Notes: generated by a model not told the origin, from the sequence alone. A stretch of DNA of 64,000 bases from Neoarius graeffei (GCF_027579695.1 NC_083578.1:1640287-1704286); one strand, 5' to 3'. Shown: positions 34,406 to 47,109, counted from the first letter of the stretch. Translations and numbers: made by a program.

Positions 34406-37400
34406 CGGGGCCTACCCTCTCTCCCGGACTCCCTGGCCAAGGAATCTACATCCCGGTCTCCATCTCCTGGGGTGAGTCTGTCCACTCTTGTCAAGCTTTG
34501 ATAGACTCAGGGGCGGCTGGGAACTTTATGGATATTCACTTCGCCCAAAGCATCAATATTCCGACTGCACCTCTTGAAGTCCCACTGTCTGTGTCTGCCC
34601 TCGATGGCCAAGCGTTAGGTGATGGAAGAGTCACCCAAGTTACTTCTCCAGTTTTCCTCCAGTCTCAAGGTCACAAGGAAGAAATATCCCTGCACCTGAT
34701 TCCTTCACCTGAGTTCCCAGTTATTCTAGGCCTTCCTTGGCTTACTCGCCACAACCCTCGCATAGACTGGGTAACAAGCCAGGTTGTGGAATGGGGCCCT
34801 GCATGCCATGCCTCTTGTCTGCTCTCTAGCTCTCCTGTGTCTCCTGCCGAGCCCCCTGATCTCACCGAGTTATCTCAAGTTCCCACAGAGTACTGGGATC
34901 TCAAGGAGGTATTCAGCAAGAGCAGGGCCGCCGTTCTTCCTCCGCACCGGGCCTACGACTGTGCCATCGACTTGCTCCCTGGGACTACCCCTCCTCGTGG
35001 CAGACTGTTTTCACTCTCTCAGCCAGAACGCAAGGCCATGGAGGAATACCTCAAAGATGCCCTGGTCTCTGGGTTTATTCTACCCTCCACTTCACCTGCT
35101 GGAGCCGGCTTCTTCTTTGTCGGCAAGAAGGATGGGGGGCTCCGACCATGTATTGATTACAGGGGCCTGAATAAGATCACTGTGCGCAACCGATATCCCC
35201 TTCCGCTGATGTCCACAGCTTTCGACCTGCTCCAAGGCGCCACCGTCTTCACCAAGTTGGACCTACGGAACGCATACCACCTCATCCGTATCCGACAGGG
35301 AGACGAGTGGAAGACTGCCTTTAACACCCCGTCTGGGCACTACGAATACCAGGTGATGCCCTTCGGACTCACCAACGCACCAGCTGTTTTTCAGGCCCTA
35401 ATCAACGACGTCTTAAGGGACATGATTAACCTATACGTTTTTGTCTACCTCGACGACATCCTTATCTTTTCCAAGACCGTGCAGGAGCACCGCCACCATG
35501 TCCGCCAGGTTCTCCAGAGGCTGCTACAGAACAATCTGTTCGCCAAGGCCCAGAAATGCGAATTTCATGTTCCCGAGGTCTCCTTTCTGGGATTTATTGT
35601 ACGGACAGGCCAACTCCAAATGGACCCTGCCAAGACCCTGGCCGTCCGGGACTGGCCTACTCCCAAGTCCGTTAAGGAGGTTCAGCGGTTCTTAGGATTC
35701 GCTAACTTCTACCGCAAGTTCATCAGGAACTTCAGTTCTGTGGCAGCACCCATGTCAGACCTCACCAAAGGGACAGGTGGATCTTATGGCTGGTCTCCTC
35801 AGGCAGGAAAGGCGTTCAAAGACCTCAAGGACCGCTTCTGCACGGCACCCATTCTGGTTCTCCCGGACACCTCCCAACCATTCATCGTGGAGGTGGACGC
35901 CTCGGACAGTGGTGTCGGCGCGGTGCTCTCTCAACGTTCGGAAGGAAAGCTGCACCCCTGCGCTTACTTCTCCCACCGCCTGAGTCCTGCTGAGTCCCGG
36001 TACGATGTGGGGGATCGAGAACTGCTAGCGGTCAAACTGGCCCTTGAGGAGTGGAGGCACTGGCTGGAGGGAGCACAACATCCATTCCTGGTTTGGACTG
36101 ACCACAAGAACCTGGAGTACCTCCAGCAAGCCAAGAGACTGAACCCTCGACAGGCTAGGTGGGCCCTGTTTTTCAGTCGGTTTGACTTCACCCTCTCATA
36201 CCGCCCCGGCTCCAAGAACACCAAACCTGACGCACTGTCCAGACTGTTTTCTGCCACTAACAGGGAGAATGAAGTCGGGCCTATTATCCCTGTGTCCCGG
36301 ATTGTGGCCCCTGTCCGCTGGGGTATTGAGGAGGCTGTCCGACGAGCCCAACGCCAGGACCCCGGTCCTGGGACGGGGCCACCAGGCCTCTTGTACGTCC
36401 CACATCAAGCCCGGGCCAAGGTTCTCCAGTGGGGTCACTCTTCCCCTCTCACCGCCCACCCGGGAGCTCGGAGGACCCTGGACTTCCTGAAAAGACGCTT
36501 CTGGTGGCCTAACATGGAGAAGGAAGTAAGGTCATTTGTCCTGTCCTGTGAGGTTTGCACCAGAACCAAGAACCCACGACAGCGTCCCCAGGGTCTCCTG
36601 CATCCTCTGACCATTCCCCGGCGTCCCTGGTCCCACGTGGCAGTCGACCTTATCACGGGTCTCCCTGAGTCACAAGGTAACACGGTCATTTTGGTCTTAG
36701 TTGACAGATTCTCCAAGGCCTGCCGCTTCATACCACTGTGCAAACTCCCCTCTGCTCTTGAAACTGCGAAACTTTTGTTTAATCATGTCTTCCGAGTCTT
36801 TGGTCTTCCACAGGACATCGTCTCAGACCGAGGGCCCCAGTTCTCCTCCCGAGTGTGGCACGGGTTCTGCAAGGTCATCGGAGCCACTGCCAGCCTCTCC
36901 TCTGGGTTTCACCCACAGTCCAATGGTCAGACGGAGAGGCTCAACCAGGACCTGGAAACCACCCTGCGAGGCCTGGCTATGGATAACCCGACATCGTGGA
37001 GCACCTGGCTGCCATGGGCGGAGTACGCCCACAACACCCTGCAGTCATCGGCCACCAAGCTGTCGCCATTCCAGTGCCAATTCGGGTTCCAGCCACCTCT
37101 GTTCCCGGACCAGGAGGAGGACGCGGGGGTGCCCTCGGTCAACCAATATGTGAGACGGTGTCGCAAGACCTGGAGCAAGGTCAGGAAGACCCTCATACAG
37201 ACCTCCAGAACCAACCAGACTCAGGCCAACCGCCATAGAAGACCTGCACACGCTTTCCGCCCTGGGCAGCGTGTTTGGCTGTCCACTAAGGACCTTCCAC
37301 TGCGGGTGGAGAACCGCAAGCTTGCTCCTCGCTACATTGGCCCCTTCAAGGTGGTGCGCAGGGTGAACCCTGTCTCCTACCGGCTCCAGTTGCCCCGGAC

Positions 37401-37704
37401 TCTGAGGATCAACCCCACTTTCCATGTTTCCCTGTTACGGCCCGTACTGACGTCTACGTATGCCCCTGCCCCTAGGAACCCCCCACCCCCCCGCATCTTC
37501 CAGGGGCAGACTGTGTTCACTGTGAATCGCCTGCTTGACTCCCGCCGGGTCCGCGGCGGGTTGCAATATCTGGTGGACTGGGAGGGCTATGGTCCTGAGG
37601 AGCGCTGCTGGGTTCCTGCTCGGGATGTCCTTGATAAAGAACTATGTCGGGACTTCCATTCGGCCCATCCGGATCGCCCTGGGAACGTCAGGAGACGCTC
37701 CTAG
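34309..37704 (+). CDS. pol: Pol polyprotein of Gypsy copy B (protease, RT, RNase H, integrase, chromodomain)
   Basis: 1131 residues in a different frame from gag, overlapping its end. Gypsy elements commonly reach pol by frameshift or read-through. Order: aspartic protease ([13 protein letters not shown] near residue 65), reverse transcriptase (GVGKKDGG-type start, [24 protein letters not shown]), RNase H ([24 protein letters not shown]), integrase with an HHCC-like zinc region (SCEVCTRTK) and a D-D-E core ([39 protein letters not shown]), and a C-terminal chromodomain ([17 protein letters not shown]). The chromodomain is thought to steer integration to marked chromatin. Confidence 0.95.
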   Translation: MLHLLWQAWSLPSIMSRTLGKRTAPSSRGRVVTGPTLSPGLPGQGIYIPVSISWGESVHSCQALIDSGAAGNFMDIHFAQSINIPTAPLEVPLSVSALDGQALGDGRVTQVTSPVFLQSQGHKEEISLHLIPSPEFPVILGLPWLTRHNPRIDWVTSQVVEWGPACHASCLLSSSPVSPAEPPDLTELSQVPTEYWDLKEVFSKSRAAVLPPHRAYDCAIDLLPGTTPPRGRLFSLSQPERKAMEEYLKDALVSGFILPSTSPAGAGFFFVGKKDGGLRPCIDYRGLNKITVRNRYPLPLMSTAFDLLQGATVFTKLDLRNAYHLIRIRQGDEWKTAFNTPSGHYEYQVMPFGLTNAPAVFQALINDVLRDMINLYVFVYLDDILIFSKTVQEHRHHVRQVLQRLLQNNLFAKAQKCEFHVPEVSFLGFIVRTGQLQMDPAKTLAVRDWPTPKSVKEVQRFLGFANFYRKFIRNFSSVAAPMSDLTKGTGGSYGWSPQAGKAFKDLKDRFCTAPILVLPDTSQPFIVEVDASDSGVGAVLSQRSEGKLHPCAYFSHRLSPAESRYDVGDRELLAVKLALEEWRHWLEGAQHPFLVWTDHKNLEYLQQAKRLNPRQARWALFFSRFDFTLSYRPGSKNTKPDALSRLFSATNRENEVGPIIPVSRIVAPVRWGIEEAVRRAQRQDPGPGTGPPGLLYVPHQARAKVLQWGHSSPLTAHPGARRTLDFLKRRFWWPNMEKEVRSFVLSCEVCTRTKNPRQRPQGLLHPLTIPRRPWSHVAVDLITGLPESQGNTVILVLVDRFSKACRFIPLCKLPSALETAKLLFNHVFRVFGLPQDIVSDRGPQFSSRVWHGFCKVIGATASLSSGFHPQSNGQTERLNQDLETTLRGLAMDNPTSWSTWLPWAEYAHNTLQSSATKLSPFQCQFGFQPPLFPDQEEDAGVPSVNQYVRRCRKTWSKVRKTLIQTSRTNQTQANRHRRPAHAFRPGQRVWLSTKDLPLRVENRKLAPRYIGPFKVVRRVNPVSYRLQLPRTLRINPTFHVSLLRPVLTSTYAPAPRNPPPPRIFQGQTVFTVNRLLDSRRVRGGLQYLVDWEGYGPEERCWVPARDVLDKELCRDFHSAHPDRPGNVRRRS

Positions 37705-40181
37705 AGGGGGGGGTCCTGTTAGGACTAGGACTGTTTTGGCCTCTAGAGGCCGCTGTTATTTCCTTTTCATGTCGTGTTTATTTTGGCCTCTAGAGGCCGC
37801 CACTGTTCCTGTGTTTTGTGTTTGTGTTAATTGCCTAATTATCTTCACCTGTGTCCTTAATTAGTTTGTCTATTTATACCCCTGAGTTCAGTCCTCTTGT
37901 CACGGAGTCTTTGTGCTGTTATGTTTATCTCCAGTTTCCTTTGTACTGTGTTTTTTGATCTTCTTAGCTTTTGAATTTTTGCACTTTGCTTTTCTTTTGG
38001 ATTATACTCTTTGGTTTTTTTTTGTCTTTTGTTTTGCCCTGTATATAGTGTATATAGTTTAAATAAACCTTTTGATTCTTTTTCTACTTCCGCCTCACGC
38101 CTCTGCATTTGAGTCATCCCCCTGGAGGCCTAGTGGGGGTTTGCTGGATTATCACACCAACGAACCAGGTTCGAATCCCAGCAAAACCCTAACATTAGGA
38201 GTATGGGGTTTGGGGCCCACTGTTGTGGGCCATTCGGACCCTGTATGACCAGAGCAGGAGTTTGGTTTGCATTGCTGGCAGTAAGTCGGACTTGTTCCCG
38301 GTGCATGTGGGACTCCACCAGGGCTGCCCTTTGTCACCGGTTCTGTTCATAACTTTTCTAGGCGCAGCCAAGGAGCGGAGTGTGTCCGGTTTGGTGGCAT
38401 CAGGATCACATCTCTGCTTTTTGTGGATGATGTGGTCCTGTTGGCTTCATTAATCTGTGACCTACAGCATGCGCTGGGACGGTTTGAAGCTGAGTGTGAA
38501 GCGGCTGGGATGAGGATCAGCACCTCCAAGTCCATGGCCATGGCGCTCAGCCAGAAATGGGTGGAGTGCCTACTTCAGGTCGGGGGGAGTTGCTACCTCA
38601 AGTGGAGGAGTTTAAGTATCTCAGGGTCTTGTTCACGAGTGAGGGTAAGGGGGGAGCAGGAATTGGACAGACAGATCAGAGCAGCATCAGCAGTGATGCG
38701 GACGCTAACCTGGTCTGTTCTGGTGAAGAGAGAGCTGAGCCAAAAGGCAAAGCTCCCAATTTACTGGTCCATCTACGTTCCCACCCTCACCTATGGTCAC
38801 GAGTTGTGGGTAGTGACCAAAAGAATGAGATCACAGATACACGCAGTCAAAATGAGTTTTCTCTGCAGGGTGGCTGGGCTCTCCCTTAGAGACAGGGTGA
38901 GAAGCTCGGTCATTTGGGAGAGACTCAGAGTAGAACCGTTGCTCCTCCACATCAAAAGGAGTCAGTTGAAGTGGTTTGGGCACCTTGTTAGGATGCCCCC
39001 TGGACACCTCCCAGGGGAGGTTCTCTGGGCATGCCCCACCGAGAGGAGACCCTGGAGCAGACCCAGGACATGCTGGAGAGATTACATCTCTCAGCTGGCC
39101 TGGGAATGCCCTGGTATTCCCCCCGGAAGAGCTGGTGGAGGTGGCTGGGAAGAGGGAAGTCTGGGTTGCTCTGTTTAGGCTGCTACCCCCATGACCCAGA
39201 CCTGGATAAGTGTCAGAAAATGGATGGATCAATGTTTTTGTTTACAACCCTGATTCCAAAAAAGTTGGGACAAAGTACAAATTGTAAATAAAAATGCAAT
39301 GCAATAATTTACAAATCTCAAAAACTGATATTGTATTCACAATAGAACATAGACAACATATCAAATGTCGAAAGTGAGACATTTTGAAATTTCATGCCAA
39401 ATATTGGCTCATTTGAAATTTCATGACAGCAACACATCTCAAAAAAGTTGGGACAGGGGCAATAAGAGGCTGGAAAAGTTAAAGGTACAAAAAAGGAACA
39501 GCTGGAGGACCAAATTGCAACTCATTAGGTCAATTGGCAATAGGTCATTAACATGACTGGGTATAAAAAGAGCATCTTGGAGTGGCAGCGGCTCTCAGAA
39601 GTAAAGATCACCAATCCCCCTAATTCTGCACCAAAAAAGAGTGGAGCAATATTAGAAAGGAGTTCGACAGTGTAAAATTGCAAAGAGTTTGAACATATAA
39701 TCATCTACAGTGCATAATATCATCAAAAGATTCAGAGAATCTGGAAGAATCTCTGCGTGTAAGAGTCAAGGCCAGAAAACCATACTGGGTGCCCATGATC
39801 TTCAGGCCCTTAGATGGCACTGCATCACATACAGGCATGCTTCTGTATTGGAAATCACAAAATGGGCTCAGGAATATTTCCAGAGAACATTATCTTGCAG
39901 CCACAGCTCCGAACAGCTGCGTCCACAATGGAGGTAGAGAACATGGTCCACTCAGACTCAATGTCCCCTGCCTCGCTCGGAAGCTGGGAAAAGCTCTCCC
40001 GGAGGTGGGAGTTAAAGACCTCCCCAACAGAGTGCTCGGCCAGATGTTCCCAGCAGACCCTCACCATACGTTTGGGCCTGCCAGGTCTGTCCAGCTTCCT
40101 CCTCCGCCAGCGGATCCAACTCACCACCAGGTGGTGATCAGTTGACAGCTCAGCCCCTCTCTTCACCCGAGTATCCAAGAC

Positions 40182-40823
40182 CTAGGGCCGGAGATCAGAT
40201 GAAACGACTACAAAGTCGATCATCGACCTCCGACCTAAGGTGTCCTGGTGCCACGTGCACTTATGGACACCCCTATGCTCGAACATGGTGTTCGTTATGG
40301 ACAAACCGTGACTAGCACAGAAGTCCAATAACAAAACACCACTTGGGTTCAGATCAGGGAGGCCATTCCTCCCAACCACGCCCCTCCAGGTGTCACTGTC
40401 GTCGCCCACATGAGCATTGAAGTCCCCCAGTAGCACAATGCAGTCCCCAGTCTGAGCACCCCTCAGTACCTCTCCCAGGGACTCCAAGAAGGCTGGATAC
40501 TCTATACTGCTATTTGGCCCGTCGGCACAAACAACAGCAAGAGCCCTCTCCCCAATCCGAAGGCACAGAGAGGCAACCCTCTCGTTCACTGGGGTAAACT
40601 CCAACACATGGCGGCTCAGCTGGGGAGCTATAAGCAAGCCCACATCTGCCCGCCACCGCTCACCACGGGCGACTCCAGAGAAGTGGAAAGTCCAGCCCCT
40701 CTCGAGGAGCTGGGTTCCAGAGCCCAGGCTGTGCGTGGAGGTGAGCCCGACTATCTCTAGCCGGTACCTCTCAACCTCCCGCACAAGCTCAGGCTCTTTC
40801 CCCCCAGCGAAGTGACATTCCAT
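40182..40823 (-). pseudogene. Rex3/RTE AP-type endonuclease (inverted 5' part)
   Basis: A 213-residue open frame on the minus strand. Motifs of the apurinic-like endonuclease are [54 protein letters not shown] and VVSSDL. This enzyme nicks target DNA to prime reverse transcription. The final SDH-type histidine motif is not present in this frame. The frame leaves the endonuclease at about 40182, and the rest of the linker continues to 39896. It faces opposite to its own reverse transcriptase because of the inversion. Confidence 0.85.
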
Positions 40824-42754
40824 GTCCCAACAGCCAGCCGCTGTGTCCGGGGATCAGGTCGTCGAGGCCCCTGCCTTCGACTGCCACCCATTCCACACTG
40901 CACCAAACCCCTACTGCTACCTCTGTGGGTGGTGAACTCACAGGAGGTTGGGCCCACGTCACCTCTTCGGTCTGAGCCCGGCCGGGCCCCATGGGCAAAG
41001 GCCCGGCCACCAAGCGCTCACATACGAGCCCCAACCCTGGGCCTGGCTCCAGGGTGGGGCCCCGGCTGCGTCCTACCGGGCGACGTCACGGTCCTGGATT
41101 TTTTCTCCATAGGGGTTTTTTGGTGAACTGCTCTTGGTCTGGCCTGTCACCTAGGACCTGTCTGCCTTGGGAAACCCTAACAGGGGCATAATGCCCCCGA
41201 CAACATAGCTCCTAGGATCATTCAAGCACACAAACCCCTCCACCTCAATAAGGTGGCAGTTCTAGGAGGGGCAGCCAACAGGTATCAGCAGGCCAGGCAT
41301 GCTGCAGCTCGGGCAGTTGCAGAGGCAAAAACTCGGAACTGGGAGGAGTTCGGGGAGGCCATGGAGAAGGACTATCGGTCGGCCTCGAAGAAATTCTGGC
41401 AAACCGTCCGGTGCCTCAGGAGGGGGAAGCAGTACTCTGCCAACACTGTTTACAGTGCGGGTGGGGAGCTGTTGACCTCGACTGGGGACATTGTCGGGTG
41501 GTGGAAGGAATACTTTGAGGATCTCCTCAATCCCACCGTCATGTCTTCCACTGAGGAGACTGAGGCTGATGACTCAGAGGTGGACTCGTCCATTAATCAA
41601 ATCAAATCAAATCAAATCAAGTTTATTTGTACAGCTCTTTTAACAATAAACATTGTCGCAAAGCAGCTTTACAGAATTTGAACAACTTAAAACATGAGCT
41701 AATTTTATCCCTAATCTATCCCCAATGAGCAAGCCTGTGGCGACGGTGGCAAGGAAAAACTCCCTCAGACGACATGAGGAAGAAACCTCGAGAGGAACCA
41801 GACTCAAAAGGGAACCCATCCTCATTTGGGCAACAACAGACAGCCTGACTATAATATTAACAGTTTTAACAGGTATAACCCTCAACTGTCCTCATGGGGC
41901 TGTCCTTCACAGGAGTGGGGCGATAAAACTCCGACCAGACACAGGGCACCAGGATGGATCAAGCAGGTCCGAGGGGCAGAAGAGGCCAGCATCTCAATCC
42001 CAGGATCAACATGTAACTCAGAGGGACAGATGGGGGGGGAGGGGGAAGAGAGAGAGAGAGAGAGAAAGAAAACACGTTGTTAGGTATGCCCTAAAAATGA
42101 CAAGTATTAAATCTGTGTGGTAGGCTCGCAGAGACGAGAGTCTTTACATCAGGCATAACACACAATGGCATGTTAATATGGTAAAAAATATATCATGACC
42201 TGCTCTGGCTGGATGCTTGATTGGGTGATGGGAGCACACTCCTCAGCAATGATGAGATGCAGATGGGACCCTTAGGCCTGGCCAAGACAATTCAGTTACA
42301 TTTCACTGGGTCTGGGACATGCGACAGAATGTCTGACGGCCGATTCCCTGCAGGCTACGATAGCCAGTCGAGGTCCCCACCATCTCCACCAAAAGATTTC
42401 CTGTTGACTCCATGTAACTCAGAGGGACAGATTTGGGGTGGGGGGGAGAGAAAGAAAAACACAGGTGGTTAGGTATGCCCAATGTCACCTGAATAAGTAG
42501 GAACAGTATACATATTGCACCGAGTACAAGCAGGGACTCCGGCAACTAACTATGACAGCATAACTAAAAGGAGAGAGCCAGAAGGTAACACAGGCATGAG
42601 GGAGCCCCGGGACATAAAGCAGCCAGCCACTACACTGTCAACAAACTCGAGTGAGCAAGCTAGTGGGGACTGACAGCATCCATACATCCCAGTTTACCAA
42701 AACACTCTATGTCTGAGGACCCTCCAGATCTACTCCTTTACCTCATAAACACCA

Positions 42755-45733
42755 TTAACACAAGGCCTGACTAAACAGATATGTTTTCAGCCTAGACTTA
42801 AATGCTGAGACTGTGTCTGATTCCCGAACATTACTTGGAAGGCTGTTCCATAACAGTGGGGCTTTGTAAGAAAAGGCTCTGCCCCCTGATGTAGCCTTCA
42901 CTATACGAGGTACCAGCAGATAGCCTGCACCTTTTGATCGAAGTAGGCGTGGCAGGTCATAGAGGAGCAGAAGTTCACTCAGGTACTGTGGTGCGAGACC
43001 ATTTAGTGCTTTAAAGGTCAATAGTAGTATTTTATAATCAATACAAAATTTGATTGGGAGCCAATGCAGTGAGAATAAGACAGGCGTGATGTGGTCATAT
43101 TTTCTAGTTCTAGTAAGGACTCTTGCTGCGGCATTTTGAACTAACTGGAGCTTGTTTATGCACTTATTGGAACATCCAGACAGTAAGGCATTACAATAAT
43201 CCAACCTGGAGGTAACAAAAGCATGAACTAGTTTTTCTGCATCATGCAATGACATTAAATTTCTTATCTTTGCAATATTTCTGAGATGAAAGAAAGCTAT
43301 CCGGGTGATGTTATCAATGTGAGTTTCGAATGAAAGACTGGGGTCAATAATCACTCCGAGGTCTTTTACTGCTGCACATGAAGAAACAGAAAGGCCATCC
43401 AGAGTTACTGTGTAATCAGAAAACTTACTTCTAGCTGTATGTGGTCCTAGCACAAGTACTTCAGTCTTGTCAGAGTTAAGCAGAAGGAAATTTATAAGCA
43501 TCAAGTGTCTAATGTCCTTAACACATTCCTCAATTTTATTAAGCTGGTGTCTCTCATCAGGTTTTGCAGAGACATACAACTGTGTGTCATCAGCATAACA
43601 GTGGAAACTAATACAATGTTTACGAATAATATCGCCCAGAGGTAACATATATCGAGAAAAAAGCAGTGGACCCAAGACAGAACCTTGTGGAACACCAAAC
43701 TTTACCTCGGTACGTCTAGAAATATCACCATTTATATCAACATACTGATAACGATCAGTTAGATAAGACCTGAGCCAGGAGAGGGCCATTCCCTTAACTC
43801 CCACAACATTTTCTAGTCTATCCAGAAGAATGGAATGATCAATGGTATCAAATGCTGCACTAAGGGCAAGCAACACAAGTAGCGAGACACAGCCCTGATC
43901 AGACGCCAACAGTAGGTCGTTTACTACTTTAACCAGTGCTGTCTCTGTGCTATGATGAGGTCTAAATCCTGACTGATACATTTCATGGATGTTATTCCTA
44001 TGTAAATATGAGCATAACTGCTGTGCCACAGCTTTTTCAAGGATCTTGGAGATAAAGGGGAGGTTTGATATTGGCCGATAATTGGACAGCTGACAGGGAT
44101 CAAGGTCAAGTTTTTTAATCAGGGGTTTGATAACTGCTAGTTTAAAGGATTTGGGTACATAGCCAATCATAAGAGAAGAATTTATTATTTTTAGAAGCGG
44201 TTCAATTACTCCAGGCATTATCTGTTTGAATAGATGTGTTGGTAAGGGATCTAGTACGCAAGTTGAGGCTTTTGATGTAGAGATTAATGAAAGTAATTCA
44301 GTTTCTTTTAGGGGAGTAAAACATTCTAACTGATGATCTGATACAGTTATATTGTTAACTACAAGGTCACTTTCATTGTCTAACCTTAAATTAGTAGTTT
44401 GAATTTTTTGTTGGATATTCTCAATTTTGTCATTAAAAAAATTCATGAAGTCGTTGCTACTACATACTGCAGGTGTGCATGTGTTGATAGTGGACTTATT
44501 CCTGGTTAATTTTGCTACAGTATTAAATAGGAATCGAGGATTATTTTTGTTATCTTCTATTAGGGAGGAGAAATATGTTGATCTCGCAGCACTAAGAGCT
44601 TTTCTATACTTCAGGAAGCTCTCCTTCCAAGCTAATTTGAACACTACCAATTTTGTTTGACGCCATTTACGTTCCAATTTTCGAGTGGTCTGTTTTAATG
44701 TGCGAGTGTCATCATTATACCAGGGTGCTAATTTTTTGTCTCTGACCATTTTCCTTTTTAGAGGAGCTACATTATCTAAAGTATGGCGGAATGTTGACTC
44801 TAAGCATTCAGTTGCCTGATCAAGTTCTGCAGGGGCTGACAGTGACCCAATCAAAGTTGACAGCTCTGGGAGATCATTTATAAAGCTCTGTGCAGTAGTT
44901 GACATGAAAGTACGTTTAATACAGTAGCGTGGTGAGGTGCATATATTATTACTCAGACATATTTTGAATGAGATGAGACAATGATCTGAGATAACTTCAG
45001 ACTGTGGAAGTATGACTATATTGTCTACGTTTAATCTGAATGTTAGTATTAGATCAAGGGTGTGACCACCATTATGGGTCGGTCCTATGACATTCTGCTT
45101 AATCCCGACTGAATCTAAGATGGACACAAACGCTGTTTTTAAAGGGTCTTCTGGGTTATCGAAGTGAATATTAAAATCTCCGACAACTAAAGCTTTGTCT
45201 AAGGAAATAACCAGATCTGAGATAAAATCTGCAAATTCAGAAAGAAACTCAGAATATGGCCCCGGGGGCCTGTAAATAATAAGCAATGGAATTAACTGGG
45301 TAGACTTATTTTTCAAGGCTACATACATTATATGAGTATGAAGAACTTCAAATGTATTAAATTTATAACCAGGTTTGTGTGTTACACCTAGATAATCGTT
45401 ATAAATAACCGCGACGCCTCCTCCTCTGCCACTTAGACGAGGCTGGTGTATATAACTGTATCCAGGAGGACTCGCTTCATTTAATGCTATATATTCATTT
45501 GGCTTAATCCATGTTTCTGTTAAACACAGTACATTAAACTCCTGATCAGTAATGAGTTCATTAACCATTAGCGCTTTAGATGTAAGAGATCTAATATTTA
45601 ATAGCCCCACCTTTAGATCAAAGGTGCTGGCAGCAGCTGTACAGTCAGTCTGATCTAATTTTATATTGATTAGGTTACTGGAACAAACTCTCTGAAAATT
45701 TCTACCTTTTTGTTGAGCTCGGGGAACAGACAC
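42755..45733 (-). CDS. L2-type LINE ORF2: endonuclease and reverse transcriptase
   Basis: 992 residues. AP-type endonuclease at about 38-260: [64 protein letters not shown]. Reverse transcriptase at about 525-800: [26 protein letters not shown] (motif A), [15 protein letters not shown] (motif B), [11 protein letters not shown] (motif C, about 712-716). A C-terminal domain follows with LHWLPIKFC and [13 protein letters not shown]. The position of the first catalytic aspartate in motif A (about residue 623, codon at 43867-43865) is GCC, alanine. The copy at 18846 has GAC, aspartate, there. Loss of that metal-binding residue should abolish polymerisation even though the frame is open. Confidence 0.93.
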   Translation of the reverse strand: MSVPRAQQKGRNFQRVCSSNLINIKLDQTDCTAAASTFDLKVGLLNIRSLTSKALMVNELITDQEFNVLCLTETWIKPNEYIALNEASPPGYSYIHQPRLSGRGGGVAVIYNDYLGVTHKPGYKFNTFEVLHTHIMYVALKNKSTQLIPLLIIYRPPGPYSEFLSEFADFISDLVISLDKALVVGDFNIHFDNPEDPLKTAFVSILDSVGIKQNVIGPTHNGGHTLDLILTFRLNVDNIVILPQSEVISDHCLISFKICLSNNICTSPRYCIKRTFMSTTAQSFINDLPELSTLIGSLSAPAELDQATECLESTFRHTLDNVAPLKRKMVRDKKLAPWYNDDTRTLKQTTRKLERKWRQTKLVVFKLAWKESFLKYRKALSAARSTYFSSLIEDNKNNPRFLFNTVAKLTRNKSTINTCTPAVCSSNDFMNFFNDKIENIQQKIQTTNLRLDNESDLVVNNITVSDHQLECFTPLKETELLSLISTSKASTCVLDPLPTHLFKQIMPGVIEPLLKIINSSLMIGYVPKSFKLAVIKPLIKKLDLDPCQLSNYRPISNLPFISKILEKAVAQQLCSYLHRNNIHEMYQSGFRPHHSTETALVKVVNDLLLASDQGCVSLLVLLALSAAFDTIDHSILLDRLENVVGVKGMALSWLRSYLTDRYQYVDINGDISRRTEVKFGVPQGSVLGPLLFSRYMLPLGDIIRKHCISFHCYADDTQLYVSAKPDERHQLNKIEECVKDIRHLMLINFLLLNSDKTEVLVLGPHTARSKFSDYTVTLDGLSVSSCAAVKDLGVIIDPSLSFETHIDNITRIAFFHLRNIAKIRNLMSLHDAEKLVHAFVTSRLDYCNALLSGCSNKCINKLQLVQNAAARVLTRTRKYDHITPVLFSLHWLPIKFCIDYKILLLTFKALNGLAPQYLSELLLLYDLPRLLRSKGAGYLLVPRIVKATSGGRAFSYKAPLLWNSLPSNVRESDTVSAFKSRLKTYLFSQALC

Positions 45734-45829
45734 AGTCTCGATGTAGTGGGCCCTGAGTGACGACTCTGTGCAGCTAGCAGACAGTCGGTTTAGCCTGTTT
45801 GTCTGCTCCCTGGCCTTGGCTCTGGATTG

Positions 45830-46759
45830 TCAGAAATTAACTAGGCCTGTTCTGAGACTATGACCTATGCTGCAGGAAATGAGAGCAGCACCTTCCCGAG
45901 TGGGATGGATACCGTCCCGCCCTAACAGGCCAGCAGTGCCCTCAAAATTAGCCGAATTATCTATAAAGCCCACACTGTTTTCAGAGCACCACCTGGACAG
46001 CCAGCAGTTCAGCGACCATAACCTGCTGTAAGCTACATCGCCACGCCGCATTGGGATGGGGCCAGAGCATACTACAGCATCGGACATCGCCTTCACTAAT
46101 TTAAACACCTCTACAAAGTTAGTCTTAGTAACCTCAGACTGACGAAGGCGTATATCATTAGCTCCTGCATGGATAACTATCTTTGAGAACCTGTGCTTGC
46201 CTAGGACCCTAAGATTACCTGCTATGTCCGGCGCCCTGGCTCCCGGTATACACCTGACTAAAGCTGCTGGTGCCCCTAAAGGCTGAGCTAATTTCACGTG
46301 CCGTATGATAGAGTCCCCTATAACCAGAGCTCTTTCAGGTTTCTCAGTGGGTGCATCACTAAGGAGAGCAAACCTGTTCGGCACGTGACGCGGAGAGGAG
46401 TGGTGCTCCCGTGGGCGAGCCTCAGCGGTAGCTTTGGCTCTACGCTTATGCCGCCGAGCCGTCACCCATTCGCCCCGCTGTAAGGGCTCTAATGCCGGAG
46501 TTGGGGGATTGCTAACTCCACCTAGGGCGTCCAGACTTTCCCTAACAGAAACTACACTGTTCTCACGCTCACTAACCTGCTCTAAAGCCTGGACACGCGC
46601 TTCTAGCACTGAAATCTTCTCCGTCAGAGAGCTAACTAATCTGCACTTATCACAAGTAAAGCTAATAGAGCTATCGCTAGTGACGGAGGAAGAATGACTA
46701 AACATCCTGCACTCAGCACACTGAACAGGCTGAAGGGGTGCCATGATGAAAAGATTCAT
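45830..46759 (-). CDS. L2-type LINE ORF1: CxxC zinc motif, coiled coil and SGNH esterase domain
   Basis: 309 residues. The N-terminus has two CxxC pairs (VQCAECRMFS and FTCDKCRLVS, about residues 12-40), then a leucine-rich coiled coil (LTEKISVLEARVQALEQVSE). A basic linker follows (TARRHKRRAKATAEA). The C-terminal half is an SGNH-hydrolase fold: ALVIGDSIIRHV (nucleophile serine block), IVIHAGANDIR (block III) and LLGRDGIHPTREGAALIS (Asp-x-x-His block). CR1/L2-group LINEs often carry such an esterase in ORF1; its role in transposition is uncertain. All catalytic blocks look intact. The ATG at 46759 has another ATG at 46744 (MAPLQPVQC), which may be the true start. Confidence 0.9.
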   Translation of the reverse strand: MNLFIMAPLQPVQCAECRMFSHSSSVTSDSSISFTCDKCRLVSSLTEKISVLEARVQALEQVSERENSVVSVRESLDALGGVSNPPTPALEPLQRGEWVTARRHKRRAKATAEARPREHHSSPRHVPNRFALLSDAPTEKPERALVIGDSIIRHVKLAQPLGAPAALVRCIPGARAPDIAGNLRVLGKHRFSKIVIHAGANDIRLRQSEVTKTNFVEVFKLVKAMSDAVVCSGPIPMRRGDVAYSRLWSLNCWLSRWCSENSVGFIDNSANFEGTAGLLGRDGIHPTREGAALISCSIGHSLRTGLVNF

Positions 46760-47109
46760 GTACCTTAAATGAAGATCTGTTTATATTAAAGCAGATCAGA
46801 TGGCCTCCGCTTGTGGACTTTACACAGGAGGAGAGAAAAAGAAAGCTTCCGGTCTCAGCGTTCTTCCAAAAAAAGAAAGAGAAAAAAACAGGAAAAAAAA
46901 AACGGAAAAAGGAAAGCGAAAGTGAAAAGTACAAAAATGAAAGCGACAGTATAATAAAAATGAAGAGGATACTGGAAATTTATTTACAGAAAAAAAGTTA
47001 AAAAAGGATTAGTAATTAACGCCGGCACTCGCGGGAAAAAGGACTCGGTGCGAACAACTCAGGAAACAGGAAGTGCATAAACCAGGAAGTGCGTAAACCA
47101 TTACCCAAG

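Larger units (their letters stand above)
32895..38194 (+). mobile_element. Gypsy LTR retrotransposon copy B (sushi-like chromovirus), looks whole
   Basis: The LTRs at 32895-33372 and 37717-38194 are both 478 bp, and I saw one difference between them. A perfect 5-bp target duplication TTAGG lies at 32890-32894 and 38195-38199. A purine tract precedes the 3' LTR. Gag and pol are both open from end to end, so it looks whole and very young. No tRNA primer site is evident after the 5' LTR. Relatives of this group (Tf1/sushi) can self-prime, so that is plausible here but unproven. The LTRs are about 100 bp shorter than those of copies A and C, pointing to a separate subfamily. Confidence 0.95.
32689..39235 (+). 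mobile_element. Rex3/RTE-type LINE fragment, interrupted by Gypsy copy B
   Basis: Reverse transcriptase begins at 32689 (FVDLEKAYDRVLRG, motif A), is cut at 32894 and resumes at 38195 (LFPVHVGLHQGCPLSPVLF; LLFVDDVVLL near 38420; LPIYWSIYVPTLTYGHELW; RPWSRPRTCWRDY). It ends at about 39235 with the short GGAT repeats typical of Rex3. It is 5'-truncated with several frameshifts. The reverse-transcriptase box reads FVDD rather than FADD, so the copy is old. Confidence 0.85.
41595..47097 (-). mobile_element. L2-type LINE, full length, two open ORFs
   Basis: 5.5 kb on the minus strand, from the 5' UTR near 47097 (with a tandem AGGAAGTGCRTAAACC pair) to the (TTGAT)n tail at 41595. A 5-bp target duplication CCATT lies at 41590-41594 and 47098-47102. 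Removing the element rejoins the host Rex3 frame exactly (DSSI then TQAEVTE). ORF1 (46759-45830) and ORF2 (45733-42755) are open and 96 bp apart, and a 1.1-kb 3' UTR follows. The copy is intact in outline but has a changed catalytic residue (see ORF2). Confidence 0.95.

Noticed and set aside
41581-41640. Tandem AATCA units considered as a CRISPR-like or satellite array
   Set aside because: They are the (TTGAT)n 3' tail of the L2 LINE, present also at 700-719. CRISPR is not expected in a vertebrate.
46813-47001. Lys/Glu-rich frame near the start of the L2 element
   Set aside because: Antisense of the A/G-rich L2 5' UTR.
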